NCBI RefSeq assembly: GCF_014654895.1
Contig: NZ_BNBE01000001.1
Coordinates: 3,680,501-3,744,500 of the forward strand
Reading direction: 5' to 3'
DNA: 64,000 bases
Source of the DNA: Streptomyces filamentosus
GTDB taxonomy: Bacteria; Actinomycetota; Actinomycetes; Streptomycetales; Streptomycetaceae
Below the pieces are notes generated by a model, which saw only the letters and a list, made by a program, of their open reading frames with translations, did not search any database and had not been told where the DNA came from. Numbering within the stretch: position 1 is the stretch's first letter; each line of letters opens with the position of its first letter. Position numbers and translations under genes: made by a program. This document shows, piece by piece, positions 39,181-48,204 of this stretch.

Positions 39181-40946
39181 ACCCCGTCTCCCACCTCACC
39201 CCCGAGCGCTGGGCCGACGCCGAGCGCGCCCTGATCCGCAAGGGCCTCGCCGAGTTCGCCCACGAGCGGCTGCTGAACCCGCAGGAGCTGGGCGAGTCCC
39301 GCTACCGGGTGCTCAGCGACGACGGCACCGTCGAGTACCGCTTCACCGCGGACCGCTTCGCCCTCGACCACTGGCAGGTCTACCCCGAGTCGATCAGCCG
39401 CCACCGCGGCGACGAGCAGCTCCCGCTGGACGCCCTCCAGTTCATCACCGAGCTGCGCGGCTCCCTCGGCCTGAGCGACGAGATCCTCCCGGTCTACCTG
39501 GAGGAGATCTCCTCCACCCTGGCCGGCACCGCCTACAAGTCGACCAAACCGCGGGTCACCGCCGCCGAGCTGGCCCGCGCCGACTTCCAGGCCGTCGAGA
39601 CCGGGATGACCGAGGGCCACCCCTGCTTCGTCGCCAACAACGGCCGCCTCGGCTTCGGCGTCGACGAGTACCGCGCCTACGCCCCCGAGGCCGCCGCCCC
39701 GATCCACCTGATCTGGCTGGCCGCCCACCGCGACCGGGCCGCCTTCACCGCCGGCGCCGACATCGAGTACGACGCCTTCATCCGCGCCGAGCTCGGCGAC
39801 GCCGCCGTGGACCGCTTCGCCGGGATCCTCGCCGCCCGCGGCCTGGACCTCGCCGACTACCTCCTCATGCCCGTCCACCCCTGGCAGTGGTGGAACAAGC
39901 TGTCCGTGACCTTCGCCGCCGAGGTGGCGCGGGAGCGGCTGGTGTACCTGGGCGAGGGCGAGGACGCCTACCTGGCGCAGCAGTCGATCCGCACCTTCTT
40001 CAACACCTCCGACCCGTCCAAGCACTACGTGAAGACCGCCCTCTCGGTCCTCAACATGGGCTTCATGCGCGGCCTGTCGGCGGCCTACATGGAGGCCACC
40101 CCGGCCATCAACGACTGGCTGGCGCAGCTCGTCGCGTCGGACCCGGTCCTCCGGGCGGCCCGCTTCTCGATCATCCGCGAGCGGGCGGCGGTCGGCTACC
40201 GGCACCTGGAGTACGAGGCCGCCACCGACCGCTACTCGCCCTACCGGAAGATGCTCGCCGCCCTGTGGCGGGAGTCGCCGGTGGAGCGGCTGGCCGAGGG
40301 CGAGCGGCTCGCCACGATGGCCTCGCTGCTGCACGTCGACCACGCGGGCGCGTCCTTCGCGGGCGCCCTCGTCAAGGACTCGGGCCTGGAGCCCGCGGCG
40401 TGGCTGCGGAAGTACCTCGACGCGTACCTCCTGCCGGTCCTGCACTGCTTCTACGCCTACGACCTGGTCTACATGCCGCACGGCGAGAACGTGATCCTGG
40501 TCCTGGACGAGCGCGGCGCGGTCGACCGGGCGATCTTCAAGGACATCGCCGAGGAGATCTGCGTCATGGACCCGCAGGCGGTCCTCCCGCCGGCGGTGGA
40601 GCGGATCCGCGCCGAGGTCCCCGAGGACATGAAGCTCCTGTCGGTCTTCACCGACGTCTTCGACTGCTTCTTCCGCTTCCTGGGCGCGACCCTGGCGGCG
40701 GAGGGCGTCGCCGACGAGGACGTCTTCTGGCGGACGGTCGCCGAGTCCGTGAAGGACTACCAGGCGTCGAAGCCGGAGCTGGCGGACCGCTTCGCGCAGT
40801 ACGACGTGTTCGCGGAGACCTTCGCGCTGTCCGCGCTCAACCGCCTCCAGCTGCGCAACAACAAGCAGATGGTCGACCTCGCGGACCCGTCGGCGGCCCT
40901 CCAGCTCGTCGGCGACCTGGTGAACCCGATCGCGCGGTTCGCCTGA
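39177..40946 (+). CDS. desD: NIS synthetase DesD (desferrioxamine oligomerisation and cyclisation)
   Basis: 589 residues of the IucA/IucC family. It uses ATP to join N-hydroxy-N-succinylcadaverine units and close the ring to desferrioxamine E. Family landmarks are GHPCFVANNGRLGFG, MPVHPWQWWNK, SIRTFFNTSDPSKHYVKTALSV, HGENVILVLDE and the C-terminal RLQLRNNKQMVDL. It is the last gene of the operon and ends at a terminator shared with the convergent acyl-CoA dehydrogenase gene. Confidence 0.97.
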   Translation: MNPVSHLTPERWADAERALIRKGLAEFAHERLLNPQELGESRYRVLSDDGTVEYRFTADRFALDHWQVYPESISRHRGDEQLPLDALQFITELRGSLGLSDEILPVYLEEISSTLAGTAYKSTKPRVTAAELARADFQAVETGMTEGHPCFVANNGRLGFGVDEYRAYAPEAAAPIHLIWLAAHRDRAAFTAGADIEYDAFIRAELGDAAVDRFAGILAARGLDLADYLLMPVHPWQWWNKLSVTFAAEVARERLVYLGEGEDAYLAQQSIRTFFNTSDPSKHYVKTALSVLNMGFMRGLSAAYMEATPAINDWLAQLVASDPVLRAARFSIIRERAAVGYRHLEYEAATDRYSPYRKMLAALWRESPVERLAEGERLATMASLLHVDHAGASFAGALVKDSGLEPAAWLRKYLDAYLLPVLHCFYAYDLVYMPHGENVILVLDERGAVDRAIFKDIAEEICVMDPQAVLPPAVERIRAEVPEDMKLLSVFTDVFDCFFRFLGATLAAEGVADEDVFWRTVAESVKDYQASKPELADRFAQYDVFAETFALSALNRLQLRNNKQMVDLADPSAALQLVGDLVNPIARFA

Positions 40947-40973
40947 CGGCCACGGCCCCCTGAACCGGTGCGG

Positions 40974-41004
40974 GCCCCGGCGGAGTACGGTCCTCCGCCG
41001 GGGC
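40974..41004. terminator. Bidirectional terminator between desD and acyl-CoA dehydrogenase
   Basis: GCCCCGGCGGA/TCCGCCGGGGC is a perfect 11-bp stem with a 9-nt loop between convergent stop codons (40946, 41025). Confidence 0.85.
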
Positions 41005-41024
41005 TCGCATCCGTCCGGACGCCG

Positions 41025-42185
41025 TTACGCGGTGAAGCCCAGCTCGCGGGCGATCAGCATGCGCTGGACCTCGCTGGTGCCCTCGCCGATCTCCAGGATC
41101 TTCGAGTCGCGCCACATGCGGGCCACCGGGTACTCGTTCATGAAGCCGTAGCCGCCGTGGATCTGGGTGGCCTCGCGGGCGTTGTCGACGGCGACCGTGG
41201 AGGAGTACAGCTTCGCGATCGCCGCCTCCTTCTTGAAGGGTTCGCCCATGACCAGGCGGGAGGCGGCGTCGCGCCAGCCGATGCGGGCCATGTGGGCGCG
41301 CGTCTCCATGTCGGCCAGCTTGAACTGGACGGCCTGGTTGTCGCCGATCGCGCGGCCGAAGGCGTGGCGTTCCTTCGCGTACTTCACGGACTCGTCCACA
41401 CAGCCCTGCGCGAGGCCCGTGGCCAGCGCGGCGATGGCGACCCGGCCCTCGTCGAGGATGCGGAGGAACTGGGCGTAGCCGCGGCCCTCCTCGCCGAGCA
41501 GGTTCTCCACCGGGACGCGGACGTCGTCGAAGGCGAGCTCGCGGGTGTCCGAGGCGTTCCAGCCGACCTTCGAGTAGGGGGCGGCGACGGTGAAGCCGGG
41601 GGTGCCGGACGGCACGATGATCGAGGAGATCAGCGGCCGGCCGTCGTCCTTGCGGCCGGTGACCGCGGTGACCGTCACCAGGCCGGTGATGTCCGTGCCG
41701 GAGTTGGTGATGAAGCACTTCGAGCCGTTGATCACCCAGTGGTCGCCGTCCCGGACGGCGGTGGTGCGGGTGCCGCCCGCGTCCGAGCCCGCGCCCGGCT
41801 CGGTCAGGCCGAAGGCGCCCAGCATCTCGCCCGCGCAGAGCTTCGGCAGCCACTGGCGCTTCTGCTCCTCGGTGCCGAAGAGGTGCAGCGGCATGGCGCC
41901 CAGCGAGACGCCCGCCTCCAGGGTGATCGCCACGGACGAGTCGACGCGGGCCAGCTCCTCCAGGGCGATGCCGAGGGCGAGGTAGTCGCCGCCCATGCCG
42001 CCGTACTCCTCCGGGAACGGCAGGCCGAAGAGGCCCATGCGGCCCATCTCGGCGACGATCTCGTACGGGAACTCGTGGCGCTCGTAGTAGTCGCCGATCT
42101 TCGGCGCCACCACGTCGTGGGCGAACGCCTCGACGGTGCGGCGGAGTTCCTCGTGCTCTGCGGAGAGCCGGTGGTCGAGGGACAT
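41025..42185 (-). CDS. acdH: Acyl-CoA dehydrogenase (isovaleryl/branched-chain type)
   Basis: 386 residues. The flavoenzyme signature regions are AFGLTEPGAGSDAGG and FGRAIGDNQAVQFKLADM; the C-terminal QIHGGYGFMNEYPVARMWRD is the usual FAD-binding end. The catalytic Glu position is occupied in the EIGEGTSEVQ segment. It is the last gene of a four-gene operon with carboxylase and HMG-CoA lyase genes, which points to isovaleryl-CoA or related branched-chain acyl-CoA oxidation; its S. coelicolor counterpart AcdH is linked to branched-chain amino acid catabolism. The hmgL stop is 2 bp away. Confidence 0.93.
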   Translation of the reverse strand: MSLDHRLSAEHEELRRTVEAFAHDVVAPKIGDYYERHEFPYEIVAEMGRMGLFGLPFPEEYGGMGGDYLALGIALEELARVDSSVAITLEAGVSLGAMPLHLFGTEEQKRQWLPKLCAGEMLGAFGLTEPGAGSDAGGTRTTAVRDGDHWVINGSKCFITNSGTDITGLVTVTAVTGRKDDGRPLISSIIVPSGTPGFTVAAPYSKVGWNASDTRELAFDDVRVPVENLLGEEGRGYAQFLRILDEGRVAIAALATGLAQGCVDESVKYAKERHAFGRAIGDNQAVQFKLADMETRAHMARIGWRDAASRLVMGEPFKKEAAIAKLYSSTVAVDNAREATQIHGGYGFMNEYPVARMWRDSKILEIGEGTSEVQRMLIARELGFTA

Positions 42186-42187
42186 GC

Positions 42188-43126
42188 TCAGGACTCCTTG
42201 TGGGAGAGGGCGCGGACGGTACGGGACGGGCTCGGGCGGCCCAGCTGTTCGGCCATCCACACGCTCGTGGCGGTGAGGGCGGCCAGGTCGACCCCGGTCT
42301 CGATGCCGAGGCCGTCGAGCATCCACACCAGGTCCTCGGTGGCGAGGTTGCCGGTGGCGGACTTGGCGTACGGGCAGCCGCCGAGGCCGCCCGCGGAGGC
42401 GTCCACGGTCGTCACGCCGTGCCGCAGCGCGGCCAGCGTGTTCGACAGCGCCTGCCCGTAGGTGTCGTGGAAGTGCACGGCGAGCCGGGAGGTGGGCACC
42501 CCGGCCCCGTTCAGGGCGGTCAGGAGGGCCTGGACGTGCCCGGGGGTGGCGACGCCGATGGTGTCGCCGAGGCTCAGCTCGTCGCAGCCCATGTCGGCGA
42601 GGGCCTTGGTGACGCGGACGGTCCGCTCGACGGGGACGGCGCCCTCCCAGGGGTCGCCGAAGCACATCGACAGGTAGCCGCGGACCTTCAGGCCGGCCTC
42701 TACGGCCCGGATGACGACCGGCTCGAACATGGCGAGCGCCTCGTCGACGGTCCGGTTGAGGTTGGCCCGGGCGAAGGACTCGGTGGCGGAGGCGAAGACG
42801 GCGACCTCGCGGGCGCCGAGCGCGAGCGCCCGGTCGAGCCCGCGCTCGTTCGGCACGAGCACCGGGAGGCGCACGGGCAGGCCGTTGACGAGCGGGAACA
42901 GCTCCTCGGCGTCGGCGAGCTGGGGCACCCACTTCGGGTGCACGAAGCTGGTCGCCTCGACGGTGGAGAGCCCGGCGGCGGCGAGCCGCCGGACGAACTC
43001 CGCCTTCACCCCGGTCGGGACGGCCGTCTTCTCGTTCTGGAGGCCGTCCCGGGGGCCGACCTCGTGGATCCTCACCCGGGCGGGCAGCGCCGGGTCGGTG
43101 ACGGTCATCGGCAGTCCGGTGCTCAT
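42188..43126 (-). CDS. Hydroxymethylglutaryl-CoA lyase
   Basis: 312 residues. It cleaves HMG-CoA to acetoacetate and acetyl-CoA, the last step of leucine catabolism. The TIM-barrel HMGL-like domain begins HEVGPRDGLQNEK (catalytic Arg-Asp). HFHDTYGQALSNTLAAL provides metal-binding histidines, and GLGGCPYAKSATGNLATED contains the conserved active-site Cys loop. The ATG overlaps the biotin carboxylase stop (ATGA-type), so the two are coupled. Confidence 0.95.
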   Translation of the reverse strand: MSTGLPMTVTDPALPARVRIHEVGPRDGLQNEKTAVPTGVKAEFVRRLAAAGLSTVEATSFVHPKWVPQLADAEELFPLVNGLPVRLPVLVPNERGLDRALALGAREVAVFASATESFARANLNRTVDEALAMFEPVVIRAVEAGLKVRGYLSMCFGDPWEGAVPVERTVRVTKALADMGCDELSLGDTIGVATPGHVQALLTALNGAGVPTSRLAVHFHDTYGQALSNTLAALRHGVTTVDASAGGLGGCPYAKSATGNLATEDLVWMLDGLGIETGVDLAALTATSVWMAEQLGRPSPSRTVRALSHKES

Positions 43127-45057
43127 GCGCCGGCCTCCTCGCGGGGGGTGACGACCGCCAGGACCTGCTCCATGGCGACGGTCGTGCCGGGCGTGACGTC
43201 GAGTTCGGTGACGGTGCCGGCGTGCGGGGCGGAGATGACGTGCTCCATCTTCATCGCCTCCACCACCAGCAGGCTCTGCCCGGCCTCCACCTCGTCCCCG
43301 ACCGCCACCTTGACGACGGTGACGGTGCCGGGCATCGGAGCGGCGAGCGTGTCCGCCCCGCCGTGCCGCGCCCCGGAGAGCGCCGCGGCCACCGGGTCGT
43401 GGTCCATGACGTGCCAGGAGTCGCCGTCCCGGCCGAGCCAGGCGCCGGCCCGGCGGAAGGAGTGGACGATCCCGTCGACGGTGACGGTGACCGAACGGTC
43501 CGTCACGCGCGCCCCGCCGGGCGCCTCGACGGTGACGGGCTCGGCGCCCGCCGCCCGCAGGGGGAAGGCGAGGGGCTTCGGCGTGCCGCCGAGCCGCCAG
43601 CCGGTCGGCGCGTCGAAGGGGTCCGCCCAGCCGCCGCGCGGCTCCGGGGCCAGCTCCGCGCCCCGTACGGCGGCCGCCGCCGCGTACACCTCGTCCGGCA
43701 CGCCCCGCGGGACCAGCGACTCCGCGTCCCGCTCCACGAGGCCGGTGTCCATCGCGCCCGACACCACGTCCGGGTGGGCCAGGAGACGGCGCAGGAAGCC
43801 CGCGTTGGTGGGGACGCCGAGGGTGGTCAGCTCCGCGAGGGCCGCGCGGAGCCGGCGCAGCGCCGTGGGGCGGTCCTTGGCGTGGACGATGACCTTGGAC
43901 AGCATCGGGTCGTAGAGGGACGAGACCTCGGAGCCCTCCAGGAGCCCCGAGTCCGTGCGCACCCCGTCGCCCGAGGGCTCGTCCAGCGCGAGGACCGTGC
44001 CGCCCGACGGGAGGAAGCCGCGGGAGGGGTCCTCGGCGCAGATCCGGGCCTCGACCGCCCAGCCGTCGAGCCGGACGTCGTCCTGGGCGAAGTCGAGCGG
44101 TTCGCCGGCCGCGACGCGGAGCTGCCACTCCACCAGGTCCAGGCCGGTGACGAGCTCCGTGACCGGGTGCTCGACCTGGAGGCGGGTGTTCATCTCCATG
44201 AAGTAGTACTGGGAGGGGTCGTTGCCCGGAACGATGAACTCGACCGTGCCCGCGCCGACGTAGCCGCAGGACCGGGCCGCCTCCACGGCCGCCGCGCCCA
44301 TCGCCGCCCGGGTCGCCCCGTCGAGGAGGACGCTGGGCGCCTCCTCGATGATCTTCTGGTGGCGGCGCTGGAGCGAGCACTCGCGCTCGCCGAGGTGCAC
44401 CACGTTCCCGTGCGCGTCCGCGAGGACCTGGATCTCGATGTGCCGGGGGCGGTCGATCCACCGCTCCACCAGGAGCGTGTCGTCGCCGAAGGAGGCGCGG
44501 GCCTCGCGGCGGGCCGCCGCGATCTCCTCGTCCAGGACCGCCAGGTCCCGCACCAGGCGCATGCCCTTGCCGCCGCCGCCCGCGCTGGGCTTCAGCAGGA
44601 CGGGCGGGCCCATCTCCCGCGCGGCCTCGGCCACCCGGGGGTCGGCGTCGCCGGGGACGACGGGCACGCCCGCCGCCCTCACGGTCTCCTTGGCCCGGAT
44701 CTTGTCGCCCATGAGGGCGATCGCCTCGGCGGACGGGCCGATGAAGACGAGCCCGGCGTCCGCGCAGGCGCGGGCGAAGGCCGCGTTCTCCGCGAGGAAG
44801 CCGTAGCCGGGGTGGACGGCCTGCGCGCCGGTGCGGCGGGCCGCGTCGAGCAGGGCGGGGACGGAGAGGTACGACTCCGAGGCCGCCGCGGGCCCGATCC
44901 GTACCGCCGTGTCGGCCTCCCGCACGTGCCGGGCGTCGGCGTCGGCGTCGCTGTACACCGCGACCGAGCGGACGCCGAGCGCCCGCAGGGTGCGGATGAC
45001 GCGGACCGCGATCTCGCCCCGGTTGGCGACGAGGACGGTGTCGAACATCTGCTGCAT
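43123..45057 (-). CDS. Biotin-dependent acyl-CoA carboxylase alpha subunit (methylcrotonyl/geranyl type)
   Basis: 644 residues from ATG 45057, chosen over GTG 45072 because GAGGA lies 8 nt upstream. Biotin carboxylase domain at 1-~445 (VLVANRGEIAVRVIRT, ATP-grasp KPSAGGGGKGM, MEMNTRLQVEHPVTE), a linker, and a biotinyl domain at the C-terminus with the biotinylated Lys in VVEAMKMEHVI. With the adjacent carboxyltransferase it should form a 3-methylcrotonyl-CoA carboxylase-like complex; HMG-CoA lyase next door supports leucine catabolism. Confidence 0.94.
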   Translation of the reverse strand: MQQMFDTVLVANRGEIAVRVIRTLRALGVRSVAVYSDADADARHVREADTAVRIGPAAASESYLSVPALLDAARRTGAQAVHPGYGFLAENAAFARACADAGLVFIGPSAEAIALMGDKIRAKETVRAAGVPVVPGDADPRVAEAAREMGPPVLLKPSAGGGGKGMRLVRDLAVLDEEIAAARREARASFGDDTLLVERWIDRPRHIEIQVLADAHGNVVHLGERECSLQRRHQKIIEEAPSVLLDGATRAAMGAAAVEAARSCGYVGAGTVEFIVPGNDPSQYYFMEMNTRLQVEHPVTELVTGLDLVEWQLRVAAGEPLDFAQDDVRLDGWAVEARICAEDPSRGFLPSGGTVLALDEPSGDGVRTDSGLLEGSEVSSLYDPMLSKVIVHAKDRPTALRRLRAALAELTTLGVPTNAGFLRRLLAHPDVVSGAMDTGLVERDAESLVPRGVPDEVYAAAAAVRGAELAPEPRGGWADPFDAPTGWRLGGTPKPLAFPLRAAGAEPVTVEAPGGARVTDRSVTVTVDGIVHSFRRAGAWLGRDGDSWHVMDHDPVAAALSGARHGGADTLAAPMPGTVTVVKVAVGDEVEAGQSLLVVEAMKMEHVISAPHAGTVTELDVTPGTTVAMEQVLAVVTPREEAGA

Positions 45058-45068
45058 CGTCAGGGTCC

Positions 45069-46676
45069 TCACATCCGGAAGACGCCGAACTGGGGGTCAC
45101 CCAGGGGCGCGTTGGCACAGGCGGTCAGCGCGAGGCCCAGCACCTGCCGGGTCTCCAGCGGGTCGATCACGCCGTCGTCCCAGAGGCGGGCGGTCGCGTA
45201 GTAGGCGCTGCCCTGCGTCTCGTACTGCTCGCGGATCGGCGCCTTGAAGGTCTCCTCCTCCTCGGCGCTCCAGGCGTCCCCGAGCTGGTCGCGCTTGACG
45301 GTGGCGAGGACCGAGGCGGCCTGCTCGCCGCCCATGACGGAGATCTTGGCGTTGGGCCACATCCACAGGAAGCGGGGGGAGTAGGCCCGGCCGCACATCG
45401 AGTAGTTGCCCGCGCCGAAGGAGCCGCCGACGACGACCGTCAGCTTCGGCACGCGCGTGGTGGCGACCGCCGTCACCATCTTGGCGCCGTGCTTGGCGAT
45501 GCCGCCGTGCTCGTACGCCTTGCCGACCATGAAGCCGGTGATGTTCTGGAGGAAGACCAGCGGGATCCCGCGCTGGTCGCACAGCTCGATGAAGTGCGCG
45601 CCCTTCTGCGCGGACTCGGCGAACAGGATGCCGTTGTTGGCGACGATGCCGACCGGGTGCCCGTGGATCCGGGCGAAGCCGGTGACCAGCGTCTGCCCGT
45701 ACTCCGACTTGAACTCCTGGAAGCGGGAGCCGTCCACCACGCGGGCGATGACCTCGCGCACGTCGTACGGGGTCCGGGAGTCCACCGGGACCGCGCCGTA
45801 CAGCCCGTACGGGTCGACCTTCGGCTCCTCGACGGGCTCGGTGCTCCACGGCAGCGGGCCCCGCTGGGGCAGGGTCGCCACGATGTTCCGGACGATCCTG
45901 AGGGCGTGCGCGTCGTCCTCCGCGAGGTGGTCGGTGACGCCGGAGATCCGGGAGTGGACCTCGCCGCCGCCCAGCTCCTCGGCCGTGACGACCTCGCCGG
46001 TCGCCGCCTTCACCAGGGGCGGGCCGCCGAGGAAGATCGTGCCCTGGTCCCGGACGATCACGGCCTCGTCGCTCATCGCCGGGACGTACGCGCCGCCGGC
46101 CGTGCAGGAGCCCATGACGGCCGCGATCTGCGGGATCCCGGCGCCCGACATGCGGGCCTGGTTGTAGAAGATCCGGCCGAAGTGGTCGCGGTCCGGGAAG
46201 ACCTCGTCCTGCATCGGCAGGAAGGCGCCGCCGGAGTCCACCAGGTAGAGGCAGGGGAGGCGGTTGTCGAGCGCCACCTCCTGCGCCCGCAGGTGCTTCT
46301 TCACGGTCATCGGGTAGTAGGTGCCGCCCTTGACCGTGGCGTCGTTGGCGACGATCACGCACTCGCGGCCGGAGACCCGGCCGATGCCCGCGATGACGCC
46401 GGCGGCCGGGGCCTGGCCGCCGTACATGCCGTGCGCCGCGAGCGGCGCCAGCTCCAGGAACGGCGAGCCCGGGTCCAGGAGGGTGTCCACCCGGTCGCGC
46501 GGCAGCAGCTTCCCGCGCGCGGTGTGCCGGGCGCGGGACTTCTCACCGCCCCCGAGCGCGGCCTCCGCCAGCTTGGCGCGGAGGGTCCCGGAGAGCTCCC
46601 GGTGCGCCGCCTCGTTGGCCCGCCAGGCGGCCGAGGCGGGATCCGCCGCACTCGACAGCACAGGTGCCTGCTGCAT
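45069..46676 (-). CDS. Acyl-CoA carboxylase beta subunit (carboxyltransferase)
   Basis: 535 residues. The crotonase-like carboxyltransferase halves are visible: N-terminal VIVANDATVKGGTYYPMTV and YLVDSGGAFLPMQDEVFPD; C-terminal GIPLVFLQNITGFMVGKAYE and GSFGAGNYSMCGRAYSPRF. These segments match methylcrotonyl-CoA carboxylase beta (LiuB/MCCB) more closely than propionyl-CoA carboxylase. It is the first gene of the minus-strand operon and is divergent from a TetR gene, with a palindromic operator 21 bp before its ATG. Confidence 0.94.
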   Translation of the reverse strand: MQQAPVLSSAADPASAAWRANEAAHRELSGTLRAKLAEAALGGGEKSRARHTARGKLLPRDRVDTLLDPGSPFLELAPLAAHGMYGGQAPAAGVIAGIGRVSGRECVIVANDATVKGGTYYPMTVKKHLRAQEVALDNRLPCLYLVDSGGAFLPMQDEVFPDRDHFGRIFYNQARMSGAGIPQIAAVMGSCTAGGAYVPAMSDEAVIVRDQGTIFLGGPPLVKAATGEVVTAEELGGGEVHSRISGVTDHLAEDDAHALRIVRNIVATLPQRGPLPWSTEPVEEPKVDPYGLYGAVPVDSRTPYDVREVIARVVDGSRFQEFKSEYGQTLVTGFARIHGHPVGIVANNGILFAESAQKGAHFIELCDQRGIPLVFLQNITGFMVGKAYEHGGIAKHGAKMVTAVATTRVPKLTVVVGGSFGAGNYSMCGRAYSPRFLWMWPNAKISVMGGEQAASVLATVKRDQLGDAWSAEEEETFKAPIREQYETQGSAYYATARLWDDGVIDPLETRQVLGLALTACANAPLGDPQFGVFRM

Positions 46677-46696
46677 CGACCGATCTCCCTTGTCCG

Positions 46697-46712
46697 GTTA
46701 ATGAGCGTTAAC
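46697..46712. promoter_or_regulatory. TetR-type operator, proximal to carboxylase operon
   Basis: GTTAATGAGCGTTAAC is a 16-bp inverted repeat with arms GTTAA/TTAAC. It lies 21-36 bp from the start of the minus-strand carboxylase gene. Confidence 0.75.
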
Positions 46713-46725
46713 GTACGGCGCTCAG

Positions 46726-46741
46726 GTTAACGACCGCTAAC
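46726..46741. promoter_or_regulatory. TetR-type operator, proximal to regulator gene
   Basis: GTTAACGACCGCTAAC is a related inverted repeat (arms GTTAACG/CGCTAAC, one mismatch). It is 29 bp, nearly three helical turns, from the first copy and 23-38 bp from the TetR ATG, so one repressor could control both directions. Confidence 0.75.
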
Positions 46742-46763
46742 CGCGTTGTCTAGGATGGGACGC

Positions 46764-47363
46764 ATGACCACCAGCCCCCCGCGGACGGACGCCCCCACCC
46801 GCCGCGAGCAGATCCTCAAGGAGGCCGCCCGCCTCTTCGCCGAGCGCGGCTTCCACGGCGTGGGCGTGGACGAGATAGGAGCCGCCGTCGGCATCAGCGG
46901 CCCCGGCCTCTACCGCCACTTCCCCGGCAAGGACGCGATGCTCGCGGAGCTCCTCGTCGGCATCAGCGAGCGGCTCCTCGACGGCGGCCGGCTGCGCGTC
47001 GCGGAGGCCGGCGGCGCCCCGGAGGCGCTCCTCGCCTCCCTCATCGACGGCCACATCGACTTCGCCCTCGACGACCGGCCGCTCATCACCCTCCACGACC
47101 GCGAGCTCGACCGCCTCAAGGACGAGGACCGCAAGCGGGTCCGGCAGCTCCAGCGGCAGTACGTCGAGCTGTGGGTCGACGTCGTCCGCGCCCTCCACCC
47201 GGAGGCCGGCGAGCCCGAGGTCAGGGCCGCCGTGCACGCCGTCTTCGGCCTGCTCAACTCCACCCCCCACCTGCGCACCCCGCTGGACCGCGCCGACCTG
47301 GAGCGGCTCCTGAGGAGCCTGGCCCACGGCGCCCTGGCCGCCCTGGACGCCCCGGCCCCCTGA
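46764..47363 (+). CDS. TetR-family regulator of the leucine/branched-chain operon
   Basis: 199 residues from ATG 46764. The N-terminal helix-turn-helix is RREQILKEAARLFAERGFHG followed by VGVDEIGAAVGISGPGLYRHF, a standard TetR DNA-binding domain. The C-terminal ligand domain is helical and unassigned; an acyl-CoA ligand would fit the neighbourhood (inference). It is divergent from the carboxylase operon, with two matching operators between. Confidence 0.93.
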   Translation: MTTSPPRTDAPTRREQILKEAARLFAERGFHGVGVDEIGAAVGISGPGLYRHFPGKDAMLAELLVGISERLLDGGRLRVAEAGGAPEALLASLIDGHIDFALDDRPLITLHDRELDRLKDEDRKRVRQLQRQYVELWVDVVRALHPEAGEPEVRAAVHAVFGLLNSTPHLRTPLDRADLERLLRSLAHGALAALDAPAP

Positions 47364-47408
47364 GCGCCCCCCGGGACACCGCCCCAACCGGCCCGGGAGC
47401 CCGGCAGA

Positions 47409-48200
47409 ATGAGCCGCATGCCGATACTCAGCCGTGACGCCCTCGTCGAGCACCTCCTCCGCACCCGGATCGCGGGGGACGTCGCCACGCCCCGTGAGAA
47501 CAACCTGGACCACTACCGGAAGCTCGCCAACGGCGACCGGCACTACTGGCTCGGCCTGGAGCTCGGCGACCGGTGGACGGACGAGCAGGACGTGCTGGCC
47601 GTCATGGCGGAGCGCTGCGGCGTCGTCGACGACCCGGCCCACCGGGCCGGCCAGGACACCATCGACCCCCAGCTGACCGTCGACGCCCTCGACCGGATGG
47701 CCGGCCGCCTCAAGGAGGCCGCCGCGGCCCGCCAGCGGGTGCTGTTCGCGACCGGGCACCCCGGCGCCCTGATCGACGCGCACAGCCGGGTCGCCGCCGC
47801 GCTGCGGGCGCAGGGCTGCGACATCGTGCGGATCCCGGGCGGGCTCGTCGCCGACGAGGGGTACGTCGTGCAGTTCGCGGACGTCGCCGTCTTCGAGCGG
47901 GGCGCCAGCCTCTGGCACACCCACTCGCCCGAGCCGATGAACGCGATCCTCGACGGCCTCGCGCTGCTCGGCGAGGCCGCGCCGGACCTGGTCGTCGCCG
48001 ACCACGGCTGGGCCGGCCGCGCCGCCCAGCGCGGCATCGACTCCGTCGGCTACGCGGACTGCAACGACCCCGCGCTCTTCGTCGCCGAGGCCGAGGGCAC
48101 CATGAAGGTCACCGTCCCGCTCGACGACCACGTCGTGGACCCGCGCTTCTACGAGCCGATGACGGCCTACCTGCTGAACGCGGCCGGACTGCTCGCCTGA
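47409..48200 (+). CDS. Predicted phosphatase (conserved actinobacterial family)
   Basis: 263 residues; ATG 47409 (GGGAG 9 nt upstream), with ATG 47418 as an alternative. The family is annotated as a phosphatase in Streptomyces by recall. Visible are the DHYRKLANGDRHYWLGLELG segment, FATGHPGALIDAHSRVA with a conserved His/Asp, LVVADHGWAGRAAQRGID, and GYADCNDPALF. The mix resembles a Rossmann-like sugar phosphatase fold, but the catalytic mechanism cannot be read from the sequence. It is 45 bp downstream of the TetR gene on the same strand. Confidence 0.72.
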   Translation: MSRMPILSRDALVEHLLRTRIAGDVATPRENNLDHYRKLANGDRHYWLGLELGDRWTDEQDVLAVMAERCGVVDDPAHRAGQDTIDPQLTVDALDRMAGRLKEAAAARQRVLFATGHPGALIDAHSRVAAALRAQGCDIVRIPGGLVADEGYVVQFADVAVFERGASLWHTHSPEPMNAILDGLALLGEAAPDLVVADHGWAGRAAQRGIDSVGYADCNDPALFVAEAEGTMKVTVPLDDHVVDPRFYEPMTAYLLNAAGLLA

Positions 48201-48204
48201 CACC

